Assembly (NCBI GenBank): GCA_016793415.1
Contig: JAEUMC010000960.1
Location: forward strand, 1-15,256
DNA length: 15,256 nucleotides
Reading direction: 5' to 3'
Origin: Devosia sp.
GTDB lineage: Bacteria > Pseudomonadota > Alphaproteobacteria > Rhizobiales > Devosiaceae
The notes beneath the pieces were generated by a model, which worked only from the letters and a program-made list of their open reading frames with translations, did not search any database and had not been told where the DNA came from. The position numbers and the translations under genes were made by a program. This document shows positions 1-8,379 of the stretch, piece by piece. The number at the start of each line of letters is the position of its first letter. Position 1 is the first letter of the stretch.

Positions 1-2259
1 GGCGACTGACTGCGAGAACTTGGCGATGGCGTTGGAGAGCTCATAGATCTGGGCGACAGCGCGGTTGAAGCGCAGCCCCTCGATCTCGCCGCCGACATTG
101 GCAACGGTGCGGTGCACCACCTTGCGCAGTTCGGTGACGCCGGCGTCACCCGCGCCCTTGACGCGAGCAGCGATATCGTCCTCGAGATCGAGAAAGTCCC
201 CGACCAGCTTCCAGACGCGCTGCAGGAAGCGGCTGGCGCCTTCGATGCCGGCCTCGGTCCACTGCACGTCGCGCTCCGGCGGGGAGTCCGACAGCATGAA
301 CCAGCGGGCCGTGTCGGCCCCGTAGGTCGAGACGATCTCGTCCGGGTCGACGACGTTCTTCTTGGATTTGCTCATCTTTTCGATGGAGCCAATCTCGACG
401 GGCGCACCGGTCTTGTTGTTGACCGCGGTGCGGACATCCATGCCCGAAACGGTAACGTCGGCGGGCGACAGCCAGTCGCCGGCGGCGTCGCGGTAGGTTT
501 CGTGCACCACCATGCCCTGGGTGAACAGGCCCTTGAACGGCTCCTCCAGGTTGAGGTGGCCGGTCTGCTTCATGGCGCGGGTGAAGAAGCGCGAATAGAG
601 CAGGTGCAGGATCGCGTGCTCGACGCCGCCGATATACTGGTCGACCGGCAGCCAGGTATTGGCGATGCCGGGCACCGTCGGGGTCGCCGCGTGCGGATCG
701 GTGAAGCGGGCGAAATACCAGGAACTGTCGACGAAGGTGTCCATGGTGTCGGTTTCGCGCGTCGCCGGGCCGGCGCATTTCGGGCAGGCGACGTGCTTCC
801 AGGTCGGGTGGTGATCGAGCGGGTTACCGGGACGGTCGAAGCTCACGTCTTCGGGCAGCACCACCGGCAGGTCCTTGTCGGGCACCGGCACGGCGCCGCA
901 GTTCTCGCAATGGATCACCGGAATCGGGCAGCCCCAGTAGCGCTGGCGCGACACGCCCCAGTCGCGCAGCCGATAGTTCACCTCGACCTTGCCCTGCGGC
1001 AGGTTGTCGACGGTGCGCTCGGCGAAGTGCGCGGCAATGGCCTTCTTGGCGGCATCGATCTCGAGGCCATCGAGGAATTCGGAGTGATAGATGCGGCCCG
1101 GACCGTTGTAAGCCTCTGAATCGACTTCGAAAGTCGCGGGGTCAGCGCCCTCCGGCAGCACCACCGGGATCACCGGCAGGTCGTAGCGGCGGGCGAAATC
1201 GAGGTCGCGCTGATCGTGTGCCGGGCAGCCGAAAATGGCGCCGGTGCCGTAATCCATCAGCACGAAATTGGCGATGTAGACCGGCAGGGTGGCGCCCGGC
1301 TTCACCGGATGCTTCACGTGCAGCCCGGTGAAGATGCCGAGCTTTTCCGCCTTGTCGATGGTCTCGGTGGCGGTGCCGTGGCGCCGGGTCTCGGCGATGA
1401 ACGCGGCGATCTCGGGATTGCCCGCGAGGCTCTGGGCCAGCGGGTGATCAGCTGAGATGGCGATGAACGAGGCGCCGAAGATGGTGTCCGGGCGAGTGGT
1501 GAACACCTCGATCGAGGTGAATTTCTGCCATTCGGCCGTCAGCTCGAACAGCAGGCGCAGGCCCTCGGACTTGCCGATCCAGTTGCGCTGCATGACGCGC
1601 ACCTTCTCGGGCCAGTGGTCGAGGGTGTCGAGTGCCTCCAGCAGTTCCTCGGCGAAATCGGAGACTTTGAAGGCCCACTGGTTCAGCTCGCGCTGCTCGA
1701 CGATGGCACCGGAGCGCCAGCCGCGGCCATCGACCACCTGCTCGTTGGCCAGCACGGTCATATCGACCGGGTCCCAGTTGACCTTGGATTTCTTGCGGGT
1801 GACGAGGCCTTCGCGCAGGAAATCGAGGAACAGCTTCTGCTGCTTGGAATAGTACTCGACGTCGCAGGTAGCGAACTCGCGGCTCCAGTCGATGCCGAGG
1901 CCGATCGACTTCAGCTGTTTGCGCATCGCGGCGATGTTGGCATAGGTCCAGCTCTTGGGGTGGACCTTGTTCTGCATGGCGGCGTTTTCGGCCGGCAGGC
2001 CGAAGGCGTCCCAGCCCATCGGGTGCAGCACGTTGCGGCCCATGGCACGCATATAGCGCGCCAGCACGTCGCCCATGGTATAGTTGCGCACGTGGCCCAT
2101 ATGGATGCGGCCCGAGGGGTAGGGGAACATCTCGAGCACGTAGTAGGGCTTGCGGCTATCATCGTTCTTGACCTCGAAGGACTTGTTGTCCTCCCAGGCC
2201 TTCTGCCAGCGTGGCTCTTCGACACGCGGATTGTAGCGCTCGGTGGTTCGACCAGTCAC
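1..2259 (-). CDS. leuS: Leucyl-tRNA synthetase, C-terminus cut by window edge
   Basis: Class I aminoacyl-tRNA synthetase that charges tRNA-Leu with leucine in the cytoplasm. The 753 visible codons run off the left edge; bacterial LeuRS is usually about 860-880 residues, so roughly the last 110 (end of the anticodon-binding and C-terminal domains) are missing. Visible landmarks are the HIGH-type motif HMGH at residues 53-56 in [12 protein letters not shown], the CP1 editing-domain threonine-rich motif TTRPDTIFG at 254-262, a Cys-X2-Cys pair (CENC and later CPKC) of the zinc-binding insertion, and KMSKS at 628-632. Start: GTG at 2259-2257, giving (M)[11 protein letters not shown], with Shine-Dalgarno AAGGA 10 nt upstream (2274-2270); the family-typical N-terminal sequence begins right there. 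It is divergent from yggS across a 101-bp gap. Identification is firm. Confidence 0.97.
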   Translation of the reverse strand, partial: MTGRTTERYNPRVEEPRWQKAWEDNKSFEVKNDDSRKPYYVLEMFPYPSGRIHMGHVRNYTMGDVLARYMRAMGRNVLHPMGWDAFGLPAENAAMQNKVHPKSWTYANIAAMRKQLKSIGLGIDWSREFATCDVEYYSKQQKLFLDFLREGLVTRKKSKVNWDPVDMTVLANEQVVDGRGWRSGAIVEQRELNQWAFKVSDFAEELLEALDTLDHWPEKVRVMQRNWIGKSEGLRLLFELTAEWQKFTSIEVFTTRPDTIFGASFIAISADHPLAQSLAGNPEIAAFIAETRRHGTATETIDKAEKLGIFTGLHVKHPVKPGATLPVYIANFVLMDYGTGAIFGCPAHDQRDLDFARRYDLPVIPVVLPEGADPATFEVDSEAYNGPGRIYHSEFLDGLEIDAAKKAIAAHFAERTVDNLPQGKVEVNYRLRDWGVSRQRYWGCPIPVIHCENCGAVPVPDKDLPVVLPEDVSFDRPGNPLDHHPTWKHVACPKCAGPATRETDTMDTFVDSSWYFARFTDPHAATPTVPGIANTWLPVDQYIGGVEHAILHLLYSRFFTRAMKQTGHLNLEEPFKGLFTQGMVVHETYRDAAGDWLSPADVTVSGMDVRTAVNNKTGAPVEIGSIEKMSKSKKNVVDPDEIVSTYGADTARWFMLSDSPPERDVQWTEAGIEGASRFLQRVWKLVGDFLDLEDDIAARVKGAGDAGVTELRKVVHRTVANVGGEIEGLRFNRAVAQIYELSNAIAKFSQSVA

Positions 2260-2336
2260 TTCGGGAAAGTCCTTAAAGCCGCGGATTACGTTGCGTTCAT
2301 GGGGGTTTTTGGCTACCGGACCTTCATCAGAATTCC

Positions 2337-2350
2337 GTTAACCGGTCAAC
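2337..2350. promoter_or_regulatory. Near-perfect 14-bp palindrome in the leuS/yggS divergent region
   Basis: GTTAACCGGTCAAC pairs with itself at six of seven positions and lies 10 nt before the yggS ATG. On the minus strand it contains TTGACC (2349-2344), a possible -35 for leuS, but the sequence 17 bp downstream (TGAAGG) is a poor -10. It could be an operator or chance; there is no second copy in the window. Confidence 0.25.
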
Positions 2351-2360
2351 AGAGAGGGCC

Positions 2361-3026
2361 ATGCAGAACGCCCCGGAAAGTCTCGAAATCATCCGCGCCC
2401 GGATCGAGCGGGCGCATCAGCGTTTCGGCCCGCCGCCCGATCGGGTGGAACTGGTGGCGGTGTCCAAGACCTTCGATGCCGCAGCAATCCGGCCGTTTCT
2501 TGACGCCGGACAGCGCGTCTTCGGGGAGAACCGGGTGCAGGAGGCCAAGGAAAAATGGCCGGAACTTCGGGCCTCCTATGACGGCATAGAATTGCATCTG
2601 ATCGGCCCGCTGCAGACCAACAAGGCGCGCGAAGCAGTGGCGCTGTTCAACGTGATCCAGACGGTCGACCGCGACAAGCTGGCGGGGATCCTCGCCGAAG
2701 AGATGAAGCGGGCCGGCAAGCGCCTGCCGGTCTTCGTGCAGGTCAATATCGGGCTCGAGGAGCAGAAGGCCGGCATCGCGCCGTCCGACGCGGCCGCCTT
2801 TGTTGGCCGCTGCCAGGATTTGCATGGCCTCGACGTGGTCGGGCTGATGTGCATCCCGCCTGAGGGCGATCCGGCCGGGCCGTACTTCGCGCACCGGGCG
2901 TCGCTGGCCCGCGATGCCGGGGTCGAGAAACTGTCGATGGGGATGAGCAGCGATTTCGAGACGGCGATCGCCATGGGCGCGACGCATGTCCGGGTCGGCA
3001 GCGCGCTGTTCGGGCATCGGGGATGA
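2361..3026 (+). CDS. yggS: YggS/PLPBP family pyridoxal-phosphate homeostasis protein
   Basis: Cytoplasmic PLP-binding protein of the YggS/PROSC family, 221 residues, the usual length. These proteins carry PLP on a lysine in an alanine-racemase-like TIM barrel and buffer PLP and amino-acid/keto-acid balance; no catalytic reaction is established for the family. Sequence hallmarks: the PLP lysine K36 in LVAVSKTF, FGENRVQ at 54-60, IGPLQTNK at 81-88, and the phosphate-binding segment SMGMSSDF at 192-199 followed by VRVGSALFG near the C-terminus. The ATG follows a purine-rich AGAGAGGG stretch. The stop overlaps the start of the HD-domain gene as ATGA, so the two are expected to be co-translated. 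In many bacteria yggS sits with septum or proline-biosynthesis genes; here it is next to leuS instead. Confidence 0.95.
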   Translation: MQNAPESLEIIRARIERAHQRFGPPPDRVELVAVSKTFDAAAIRPFLDAGQRVFGENRVQEAKEKWPELRASYDGIELHLIGPLQTNKAREAVALFNVIQTVDRDKLAGILAEEMKRAGKRLPVFVQVNIGLEEQKAGIAPSDAAAFVGRCQDLHGLDVVGLMCIPPEGDPAGPYFAHRASLARDAGVEKLSMGMSSDFETAIAMGATHVRVGSALFGHRG

Positions 3027-3577
3027 CAGGCGGCCGGCTCAGCCTCGCCGAGGCTGAGCGCCTCGTCACCGAACGGCTGGGTGAGACGCCGCGGGCGGCG
3101 CATTCGCGGTTCGTCGGCCTCGTGATGCAGCAACTGGCGCCGGCACTCGACGCCGACCCCTTGCTGTGGCGGATCGTCGGGCTGGTGCACGACCTCGACT
3201 ATTTCGCCGTCGCGGGCGACTGGAGCCGGCATGGCCTCGTCGCGTCGGAATGGCTGGCAGGCCGGCTGCCGCGCGACGCTCTCGAGGCCATCATGGCGCA
3301 CGACCACCGGACCGGAGTGCAAAGCGCTGCCGCGATGGCCGAGATGCTGCGGCTGGCCGACGGATTGGCGGTGCTCGACGAACATGCCGGTCGCGACCGG
3401 ACCATCGTGGCGCTGCGCGAAGGGGTGCTCGAGACCATCACCGGCAGTCGGCCGTTTCTCGTAGAGATCATCGGTGGAACAGCCGTGCGGCATGGGGTGG
3501 CCCTGTCGAGCCTCGCGACGCTCCTCGCAGATCTGCCGCGGCAGGGCCCGCCGGACGGTGGTAGTATGGCGCCATAG
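3023..3577 (+). CDS. HD-domain metal-dependent phosphohydrolase-like protein
   Basis: Protein of 184 residues with the HD-domain pattern: H27, the HD pair H56-D57 in VGLVHDLDYF, further histidines at H70 (SRHG) and H93 (MAHDHRTG), and D113 in LADGL. This spacing fits a metal-binding HD hydrolase core, a superfamily that acts on nucleotides and other phosphoesters; the substrate cannot be read from the sequence. No signal peptide or membrane segment is seen. Its ATG lies inside the last codons of yggS (ATGA overlap), implying translational coupling and a possible link to PLP-related or phosphate-ester metabolism, which is inference only. The last ~15 residues are Gly/Pro rich and probably disordered. 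HD-fold assignment is fairly sure, function unknown. Confidence 0.85.
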   Translation: MTGGRLSLAEAERLVTERLGETPRAAHSRFVGLVMQQLAPALDADPLLWRIVGLVHDLDYFAVAGDWSRHGLVASEWLAGRLPRDALEAIMAHDHRTGVQSAAAMAEMLRLADGLAVLDEHAGRDRTIVALREGVLETITGSRPFLVEIIGGTAVRHGVALSSLATLLADLPRQGPPDGGSMAP

Positions 3578-3697
3578 TACGCCCAAATATCACGCTATGT
3601 CTGCCGTATGATCCGAAGCATTTCGCGCGGGCTACCGCTGGGCGAGGCACCAGCAAGCGCAATGCTGAGGGCAGCATAGCGGCGAGCCTTCCCTCGG

Positions 3698-4552
3698 TCA
3701 CGGCATCTTCGCTGCAGCCGCCAGGCGCTGCCAGCGGCCCGGGGTCATGCCGAAGGTCTTGAGGAAATGGCGGTGAAAGTGGCTCTGGTCGGCAAAGCCG
3801 GTTTCCGCCGCCACGTCGGCAATGGCCTGGCCCGAAGCGAGCAGGCGCCGGCCAGCGGCGACGCGGCGCATGGTCAGGTAGCGGTGTGGGCTGGTGCCGA
3901 AGCGGAGGCGGAACTGCCGCGCCAGGGTGAAGCGATCGAGGCCGGAGATGGCTTCGAGCTCGTCGGAGCCGATCGGCTGCGTCCCGCTGTGCCTCAGGTA
4001 CTCCTCGACCCGTGCCAGTGCGTCGAGGTCGAGCGGCGATCGGCCGCTCGGCCGGGCATCGGAGTGGCGTAGCAGGCCATCGGCGAGCGCGGCCACCAGT
4101 TGGTCGGCCAGGAGGGGATCGAGGGCATCGTCCATGTCGCCGAAGGCCCCGAGCAGAGTCGTGCGGAGCGCCGCGTCATCGACGACCGGAGCGGCTACGA
4201 ACGGCAGGCCGGCGCCCTGCAGCGCGGATTGCACCAGCGCCGGATCGAGGTAGAGCATGCGATAGGTAAGGCCTTGCTCGGTGCCGGCGCCGCCGTCGTG
4301 GATTTCGTCCGGGTGGAGGACGATAACCTGGCCGGCAAGCGAGGCCCGGACTTCGCCGCGATACCAGAAGCTCTGGACGCCGTGCAGGGTGACGCCCAGC
4401 GCGTAGGTGTCGTGCCGATGCCGGGCATAGGCATTGCCCTGAAACCGCGCCTCGATGCGTTCGAGCCCGGGATGGCCGGGGGCCGCGCGCACCGCGTCAC
4501 GGGTCGGGCTGCACAAACGTTCAAGACCGACCCCTGTCTCTGCGTCTACCAC
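3698..4552 (-). CDS. AraC-family transcriptional regulator with N-terminal cupin domain
   Basis: A 284-residue regulator. Residues ~30-110 look like an AraC-type cupin sensor (ARHRHDTYALG with H45/H47, then HPDEIH), and residues ~175-275 form the paired helix-turn-helix AraC domain: first HTH around 195-216 (ELEAISGLDRFTLARQFR), second around 243-265 (AIADVAAETGFADQSHFHRH), ending in the usual FGMTPGRW. The start chosen is GTG 4552-4550, which has GAGG 8 nt upstream; an in-frame GTG three codons earlier (4561) has no clear ribosome site but cannot be excluded. The gene diverges from the DUF2000 gene with about 35 bp between starts, so that gene is the most likely target, possibly with autoregulation. 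Effector unknown. Confident for family, not for role. Confidence 0.92.
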   Translation of the reverse strand: MVDAETGVGLERLCSPTRDAVRAAPGHPGLERIEARFQGNAYARHRHDTYALGVTLHGVQSFWYRGEVRASLAGQVIVLHPDEIHDGGAGTEQGLTYRMLYLDPALVQSALQGAGLPFVAAPVVDDAALRTTLLGAFGDMDDALDPLLADQLVAALADGLLRHSDARPSGRSPLDLDALARVEEYLRHSGTQPIGSDELEAISGLDRFTLARQFRLRFGTSPHRYLTMRRVAAGRRLLASGQAIADVAAETGFADQSHFHRHFLKTFGMTPGRWQRLAAAAKMP

Positions 4553-4587
4553 GCGCCGCACCTCGTTACCCGTTCCCGGATCACAGC

Positions 4588-4995
4588 ATGTTCGAGACCA
4601 AGATCGCCATCGTGTTGCGTGACGACCTGGCGCCCTGGCAGGCGCTCAACGTTACCGCATTTCTGGCCACGGGCGTTACCGCCCAGCACTCCGAAATCAT
4701 CGGAGAGCCCTATGTCGATCGGGTCGGCAATCGCTTCAGTCCGCTCTCGGTGCAGCCGGTGATCGTACTTGCGGCCGACGCCGACACCATGCGGGCCGTC
4801 CAGCAGCGGGCGCTGCAGCGCGGCATCGTCACCTCGGCCTACACCGAAGAGATGTTCTCGACCGGGCACGATGCGGCCAACCGGGCGGTATTCGCCCAGT
4901 TTGCACCGGAGGATGCCAGATTGGTGGGGATCGGTCTCAGGGCGGAGCGGAAGCTGGTCGACAAGGTGACCAAGGGCGCGCGCATGCATCCCTGA
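4588..4995 (+). CDS. DUF2000 family protein
   Basis: Small cytoplasmic protein of 135 residues that I recognise as the DUF2000 family from its opening KIAIVLRDDLAPWQALNVTA, the segment FSPLSVQPVIVL and the C-terminal VGIGLRAERKLVDKVTKG. From memory, a structurally solved family member has a fold like peptidyl-tRNA hydrolase 2, but no activity is established and none is claimed here. There is no signal peptide. It is divergent from the AraC-type regulator; its promoter must lie in the 35-bp gap or within the regulator's 5' coding region. The ribosome site is weak (GGA 8 nt before the ATG), consistent with a short or nearly leaderless transcript. It ends convergently with the GH31 gene, 38 bp away. 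Confidence 0.85.
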   Translation: MFETKIAIVLRDDLAPWQALNVTAFLATGVTAQHSEIIGEPYVDRVGNRFSPLSVQPVIVLAADADTMRAVQQRALQRGIVTSAYTEEMFSTGHDAANRAVFAQFAPEDARLVGIGLRAERKLVDKVTKGARMHP

Positions 4996-5033
4996 GATCA
5001 TATGGCATCATAGCATCTTTGCGCTGCCGGTGG

Positions 5034-8000
5034 TCAGGTGGCCGGCAGTTCGAACGCGGTCAGCTCGCCGCCGGAGAGGCTCAGCCTCCGGGGCTGCTGG
5101 ACGATGCCGTTCAGCTCGAGGCGGTCGGGGGGATCGGCGAAGACCAGCGTGATCGGGCGGCCGCCTTGGGAGGTGACGCGGACGCTGCCGCCCGACGCCT
5201 CGATCTCGAGCTCGTCGGTGTGGAGCGGCGCGTCGGGCGGCAGCCCGGCAATGAGCAGCACCAGGCTCTCCGCACCGCTGATGTCGGAGGGCATGGAGGC
5301 GCCAAGGCGGGTTTCGCGATGGAAGGCGAGCGGCAGGGCGGCGCCTTGCCGGAGGAAGACCGGGATCTGCTCGAGCGCCGCCGCGACCTGGTGGACCTGG
5401 TTGCCATCGTACCAGCGGCTCTCGAACAGGTGCCACCAGCGCCCCTCGGGCAGGTAGACCTCGCGGGAGGTTTCGCCTTCCCGGATGATCGGCGCAACCA
5501 GCAGGTCGCGGCCGAACATGTACTGGTCCCAGAGACCGGCGGCGCGGGTATCGGATTGGAAATCCAGCAGCATGGCGCGCAGCAGCGGCTGCCTTTCGGC
5601 AACGCACCAGGCCGCCTCGCGTTCGAGGTAGGGCATGAGCGACATGCGCAGGTTGGCGTAGAAGCGATAGCCGGTGAGGGCGCGCTCATCGCCGGAGCGC
5701 TCGGCGATGTTCCAGGGGGTGCGGTCCTGGTTGAACTCGGCCTTGCTCTCGGCGTGATACTGCATGATGGGGCAGAAACAGGCCATGGCGGCCGAGCGCA
5801 CGTAGAGTTCGGCGCTCGGCACCTCGCCGGAAAAGCCGCCGAGGTCCCAGCCCCAGAAGATCACTCCCGACATGCCGGCGGAGAGGCCGGCATGGATCGA
5901 GCGCTTGAATGCATCCCAGGTGGAGCGTTCGTCGCCCGCCCAATGGGCCGGGAAGGTCTGGGCTCCGGTATAGCCGGCGCGCGAGAAGCAGATGCCGCCG
6001 TTCTGCTGGGCGAAGCGGTAATAGGCCGAAATGTAGTCGCGCGGATAGGCATTGCGGTTTTCGAGTCCGGTACGGCCGTCGGCGAAGACCAGGTCCTTGC
6101 CCCAGACCATCTCGCCGCCATCGGTCTTGAAGCCGTCGACCCCGAGTTCGTCGATCAGGTACTGGCGTTTGCGGAACCACCAATCCCGGGCGGCCGGGTT
6201 GGTGAAATCCATGAGCAGGCTGTCCTTGAACCAGCCTTCGGGCAGCCTGAGCGGCGTGCCGCCAGGGTGTTTCACGCCAAACCCTTCGGCGAAGAAGTGC
6301 GCCTCGTCGTTGCGCTTCTGCGGGTGCTTCAGCGCCACCGACTGCTTGATGATCGGGATCTGCCACAGGATCAGCCGCAGGTGGTTGTCGTGCAGATGCT
6401 CGGCGAGGCCTTTGGGGTCGGGCCAGCGGCCCCATTGGGGGAAGCTGAAGTCGGCGTAGGCGAAGGCCTCGTCGCCGGGCTTTTCGGCGTATTGTGCGTC
6501 GTTGAAGATGTAGAAGGTGGCCTCGTCCGACCAGGCCTCGATCACCAGCACGGTGGCGGGAATGTCGTGTTCGAGGGTGAGGGCGACCTGCTTGCGCACC
6601 TCGGTTTCGCTGTCCCAGTTATTCGACGACATCCAGGGACCGAGCGCCCAGGCGGGCACGGGCTCCGGCTCGCCGGTCAGTGCCATGAACTGGCTGACCT
6701 GCTGGGCGACGGCGCCCGAGAGCAGGTCGATGACAAGACGGTCGGCTTCGACGCCGAACCGGGTTTCGCCCGCCACCGCGAGGTCGAACCAGGAATAGGA
6801 ATCGGTCGCGAGGTGGAGGCCGAAGCCAGCGTCGGTGTAGCCGACCGGCATCGGCATATAGGTCCGTAAGCCCTGTTCCTTGTACTGGTTGTAGACGAAC
6901 TGATCGACGCGGTTCCCCGCCTGGTTCAGCGCATTGTAGCGCTCGCCAAAGCCGTACCAGCCACAGGGTGGGTGGGTGAGCGTGGCGGAAATCTCCTTGA
7001 TGCTGCCATCGCGGGCTTCCAGCCAGGAAATCGCGGTGAGCGTGGCATTGCCCAGCTGTAGCGGCAGTTCCGTGCTGCCGGCGCCGGGGGAGATGTCGAT
7101 GCGGCCGTTCGCGACGGTGACGTGTACCGAGGCCTCGTCATGGCGGCGGCGCCGCAGCGTCTCGTAGGCGAACGGTCCGGCCATGACCTCGGGATGTGCC
7201 GCGAAGCGGAGGCGATACTCGACCAGCGATCCCGCCGGAGTGCGGGGCAGGGTAAATTCCCAGCAGTCGCCCCCAAAACTGCCGGCAATGGCGGTTTCGC
7301 CGACCACCAATTCCAGCGGTTCGTCAGCCGAGAGCGGCGAGGCCTGGGCGCGGACGATCACCTCGTCGGCGTCGGTGATCAGTTTTGGGAAGCGCTCTTC
7401 GAGCAGCGGCTCGTAGCGGTTGCCATTGCCATCGGGGGCGTGGCGGATGAAGCGGGTTTCGAGCTGGCCGAGCGTCTTGAGGCGTTGCGCGACGATCGGC
7501 GCCGGCGTCTCGGCGAGGAGTTTGCGGCTTTTGGCGTAGCTGCCCTGTTCCGCATAGTACCAGGCCAGCAGCTGGCGGTCGGCGGCGGTGGCGTGCGCCA
7601 GACGGCCGGGCGCGGTGAGGGTGCGGACGGCGTCGACCAGCACCAGGTCTTCGCAGTCGAACAGCCCGAACGGCACGGCGGCGAGCAGCACGTCGAACTC
7701 CAGCGTCGTCTTGTCGGAAGACGACATCAGGGCGCCCAGCCGCACGTGGCTGGCATAGACATGGTTCTTCACCCGGCCGACGAGGCGCGTCGTGCTCTCG
7801 TCGCGATCGAGGTGATTGGCCTCGCGCAACGCCGCTGCCCAGAGGGCCACGACCCAGGTGTCGGTGAAGTGGTTCTGGTTGGGCGAAAGCTCACGCTCGA
7901 GCCGGCTGGCCACCGTGGTGCGGAGGGCGGTGGCCCTGGCGGAGCGGAGCTGCGCGCGGTCGCCGCTGGATTGGGCGGTGAGCGCGGCGAGGTAGAGGAC

Positions 8001-8156
8001 GAGAGCCGCTTCGACCGGTTCGGTGGGGTCGGCGTCGGCGAGGCGGGCCGCAATTTCGGGCGCGGCTGCTGCCGGGTCGCGCAGCAGCTCGGCGTAGAGG
8101 TCGAGGAACCAGGGATGGCGGGTGGCGAGCTGAGGTTCGCGAGTGTCGGTGGTCAT
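5034..8156 (-). CDS. Glycoside hydrolase family 31 (alpha-glucosidase/alpha-xylosidase type), intracellular
   Basis: A 1040-residue retaining alpha-glycosidase. Residues ~260-500 are the N-terminal beta-sandwich (ending CGWYGFGERYNALNQAG at 398-414), ~500-860 the TIM barrel, the rest C-terminal beta domains. The catalytic nucleophile is predicted as D679 in GFKTDGGEM, and the acid/base as D742 in WAGDERSTW; the WGWDLGGFSG motif follows at 768-777. The KTDxGE form resembles the alpha-xylosidase/YicI-like branch, but the substrate is not certain. No signal peptide, so it should act on sugar imported by the upstream ABC transporter. The first ~250 residues are a mostly helical extension not needed for a GH31 core. 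The start is the ATG at 8156 with a weak GGAA site 6 nt upstream; the frame stays open upstream through a repeat, but that stretch has repeat, not protein, character. Last gene of the sugar operon. Confidence 0.93.
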   Translation of the reverse strand: MTTDTREPQLATRHPWFLDLYAELLRDPAAAAPEIAARLADADPTEPVEAALVLYLAALTAQSSGDRAQLRSARATALRTTVASRLERELSPNQNHFTDTWVVALWAAALREANHLDRDESTTRLVGRVKNHVYASHVRLGALMSSSDKTTLEFDVLLAAVPFGLFDCEDLVLVDAVRTLTAPGRLAHATAADRQLLAWYYAEQGSYAKSRKLLAETPAPIVAQRLKTLGQLETRFIRHAPDGNGNRYEPLLEERFPKLITDADEVIVRAQASPLSADEPLELVVGETAIAGSFGGDCWEFTLPRTPAGSLVEYRLRFAAHPEVMAGPFAYETLRRRRHDEASVHVTVANGRIDISPGAGSTELPLQLGNATLTAISWLEARDGSIKEISATLTHPPCGWYGFGERYNALNQAGNRVDQFVYNQYKEQGLRTYMPMPVGYTDAGFGLHLATDSYSWFDLAVAGETRFGVEADRLVIDLLSGAVAQQVSQFMALTGEPEPVPAWALGPWMSSNNWDSETEVRKQVALTLEHDIPATVLVIEAWSDEATFYIFNDAQYAEKPGDEAFAYADFSFPQWGRWPDPKGLAEHLHDNHLRLILWQIPIIKQSVALKHPQKRNDEAHFFAEGFGVKHPGGTPLRLPEGWFKDSLLMDFTNPAARDWWFRKRQYLIDELGVDGFKTDGGEMVWGKDLVFADGRTGLENRNAYPRDYISAYYRFAQQNGGICFSRAGYTGAQTFPAHWAGDERSTWDAFKRSIHAGLSAGMSGVIFWGWDLGGFSGEVPSAELYVRSAAMACFCPIMQYHAESKAEFNQDRTPWNIAERSGDERALTGYRFYANLRMSLMPYLEREAAWCVAERQPLLRAMLLDFQSDTRAAGLWDQYMFGRDLLVAPIIREGETSREVYLPEGRWWHLFESRWYDGNQVHQVAAALEQIPVFLRQGAALPLAFHRETRLGASMPSDISGAESLVLLIAGLPPDAPLHTDELEIEASGGSVRVTSQGGRPITLVFADPPDRLELNGIVQQPRRLSLSGGELTAFELPAT

Positions 8157-8175
8157 GGCTGGTTCCGGTGGTGGT

Positions 8176-8201
8176 GGCCGAGAGCCCGTGGGCTCCCGGC
8201 C
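8176..8201 (-). other. Stem-loop in the leader of the GH31 gene
   Basis: Two 12-nt arms (8176-8187 and 8190-8201, GGCCGAGAGCCC and GGGCTCCCGGCC) pair with one mismatch around a 2-nt gap, and a smaller hairpin (8202-8219, TTGCC/GGCAA) is directly adjacent. They lie 20 nt before the GH31 start codon on the minus strand. There is no T-run, so a terminator is unlikely; mRNA structure affecting translation or decay is possible. Confidence 0.45.
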
Positions 8202-8247
8202 TTGCCCTTTGGGAGGCAAACTGGGTGGCGGGAGTGTCGCCGGTGTC

Positions 8248-8367
8248 TGTGGCCACCCCCACCCTTGATCCCTCCCCACAAGGGGGAGGGAGACGCAAGA
8301 ACTGAGACCGTCCAGCCATCGCCTCCCTCCCCCTTGTGGGGAGGGAATGAGGGTGGGGGTGGCCACA
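8248..8367. repeat. 120-bp palindromic repeat, family 1, between binding protein and GH31 genes
   Basis: Two 45-nt inverted arms (8248-8292 and 8323-8367) match at 42 positions around a 30-nt spacer. Each arm holds a smaller hairpin with core CCCCACAAGGGGG. It begins 12 nt after the binding-protein stop codon (8380) in the direction of transcription. As RNA it would fold into a very strong hairpin. The same family occurs at 10482-10608. It resembles miniature, non-coding palindromic elements common between genes in Hyphomicrobiales. The open frame that crosses it on the minus strand is a by-product of its composition. Confidence 0.88.
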
Positions 8368-8379
8368 AGCTCGATGCGC

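Noticed and set aside
112..1119. 335-codon plus-strand frame opposite leuS
   Set aside because: Antisense to conserved LeuRS sequence including KMSKS; no ribosome site or domain supports it.
3578..3697. Possible terminator in the convergent gap between the HD-domain and AraC genes (GCAATGCT/AGCATAGC near 3659-3681)
   Set aside because: Short stem with a mismatch and no T-run on either side. Nothing else is visible in this 120-bp gap.
4995..5018. Hairpin in the convergent gap between DUF2000 and GH31 (AGAT...ATCT)
   Set aside because: Only two 4-bp stem segments separated by a mismatched internal loop and a short TTT; too weak to call as a terminator.
8157..8366. Extending GH31 upstream to a GTG at 8366, adding 70 residues
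   Set aside because: The extra segment is translated palindromic repeat (Pro/Gly-rich), the GTG lies in the repeat arm with no ribosome site, and a sensible ATG begins the protein-like sequence. Unlike the permease case, nothing forces an upstream start.
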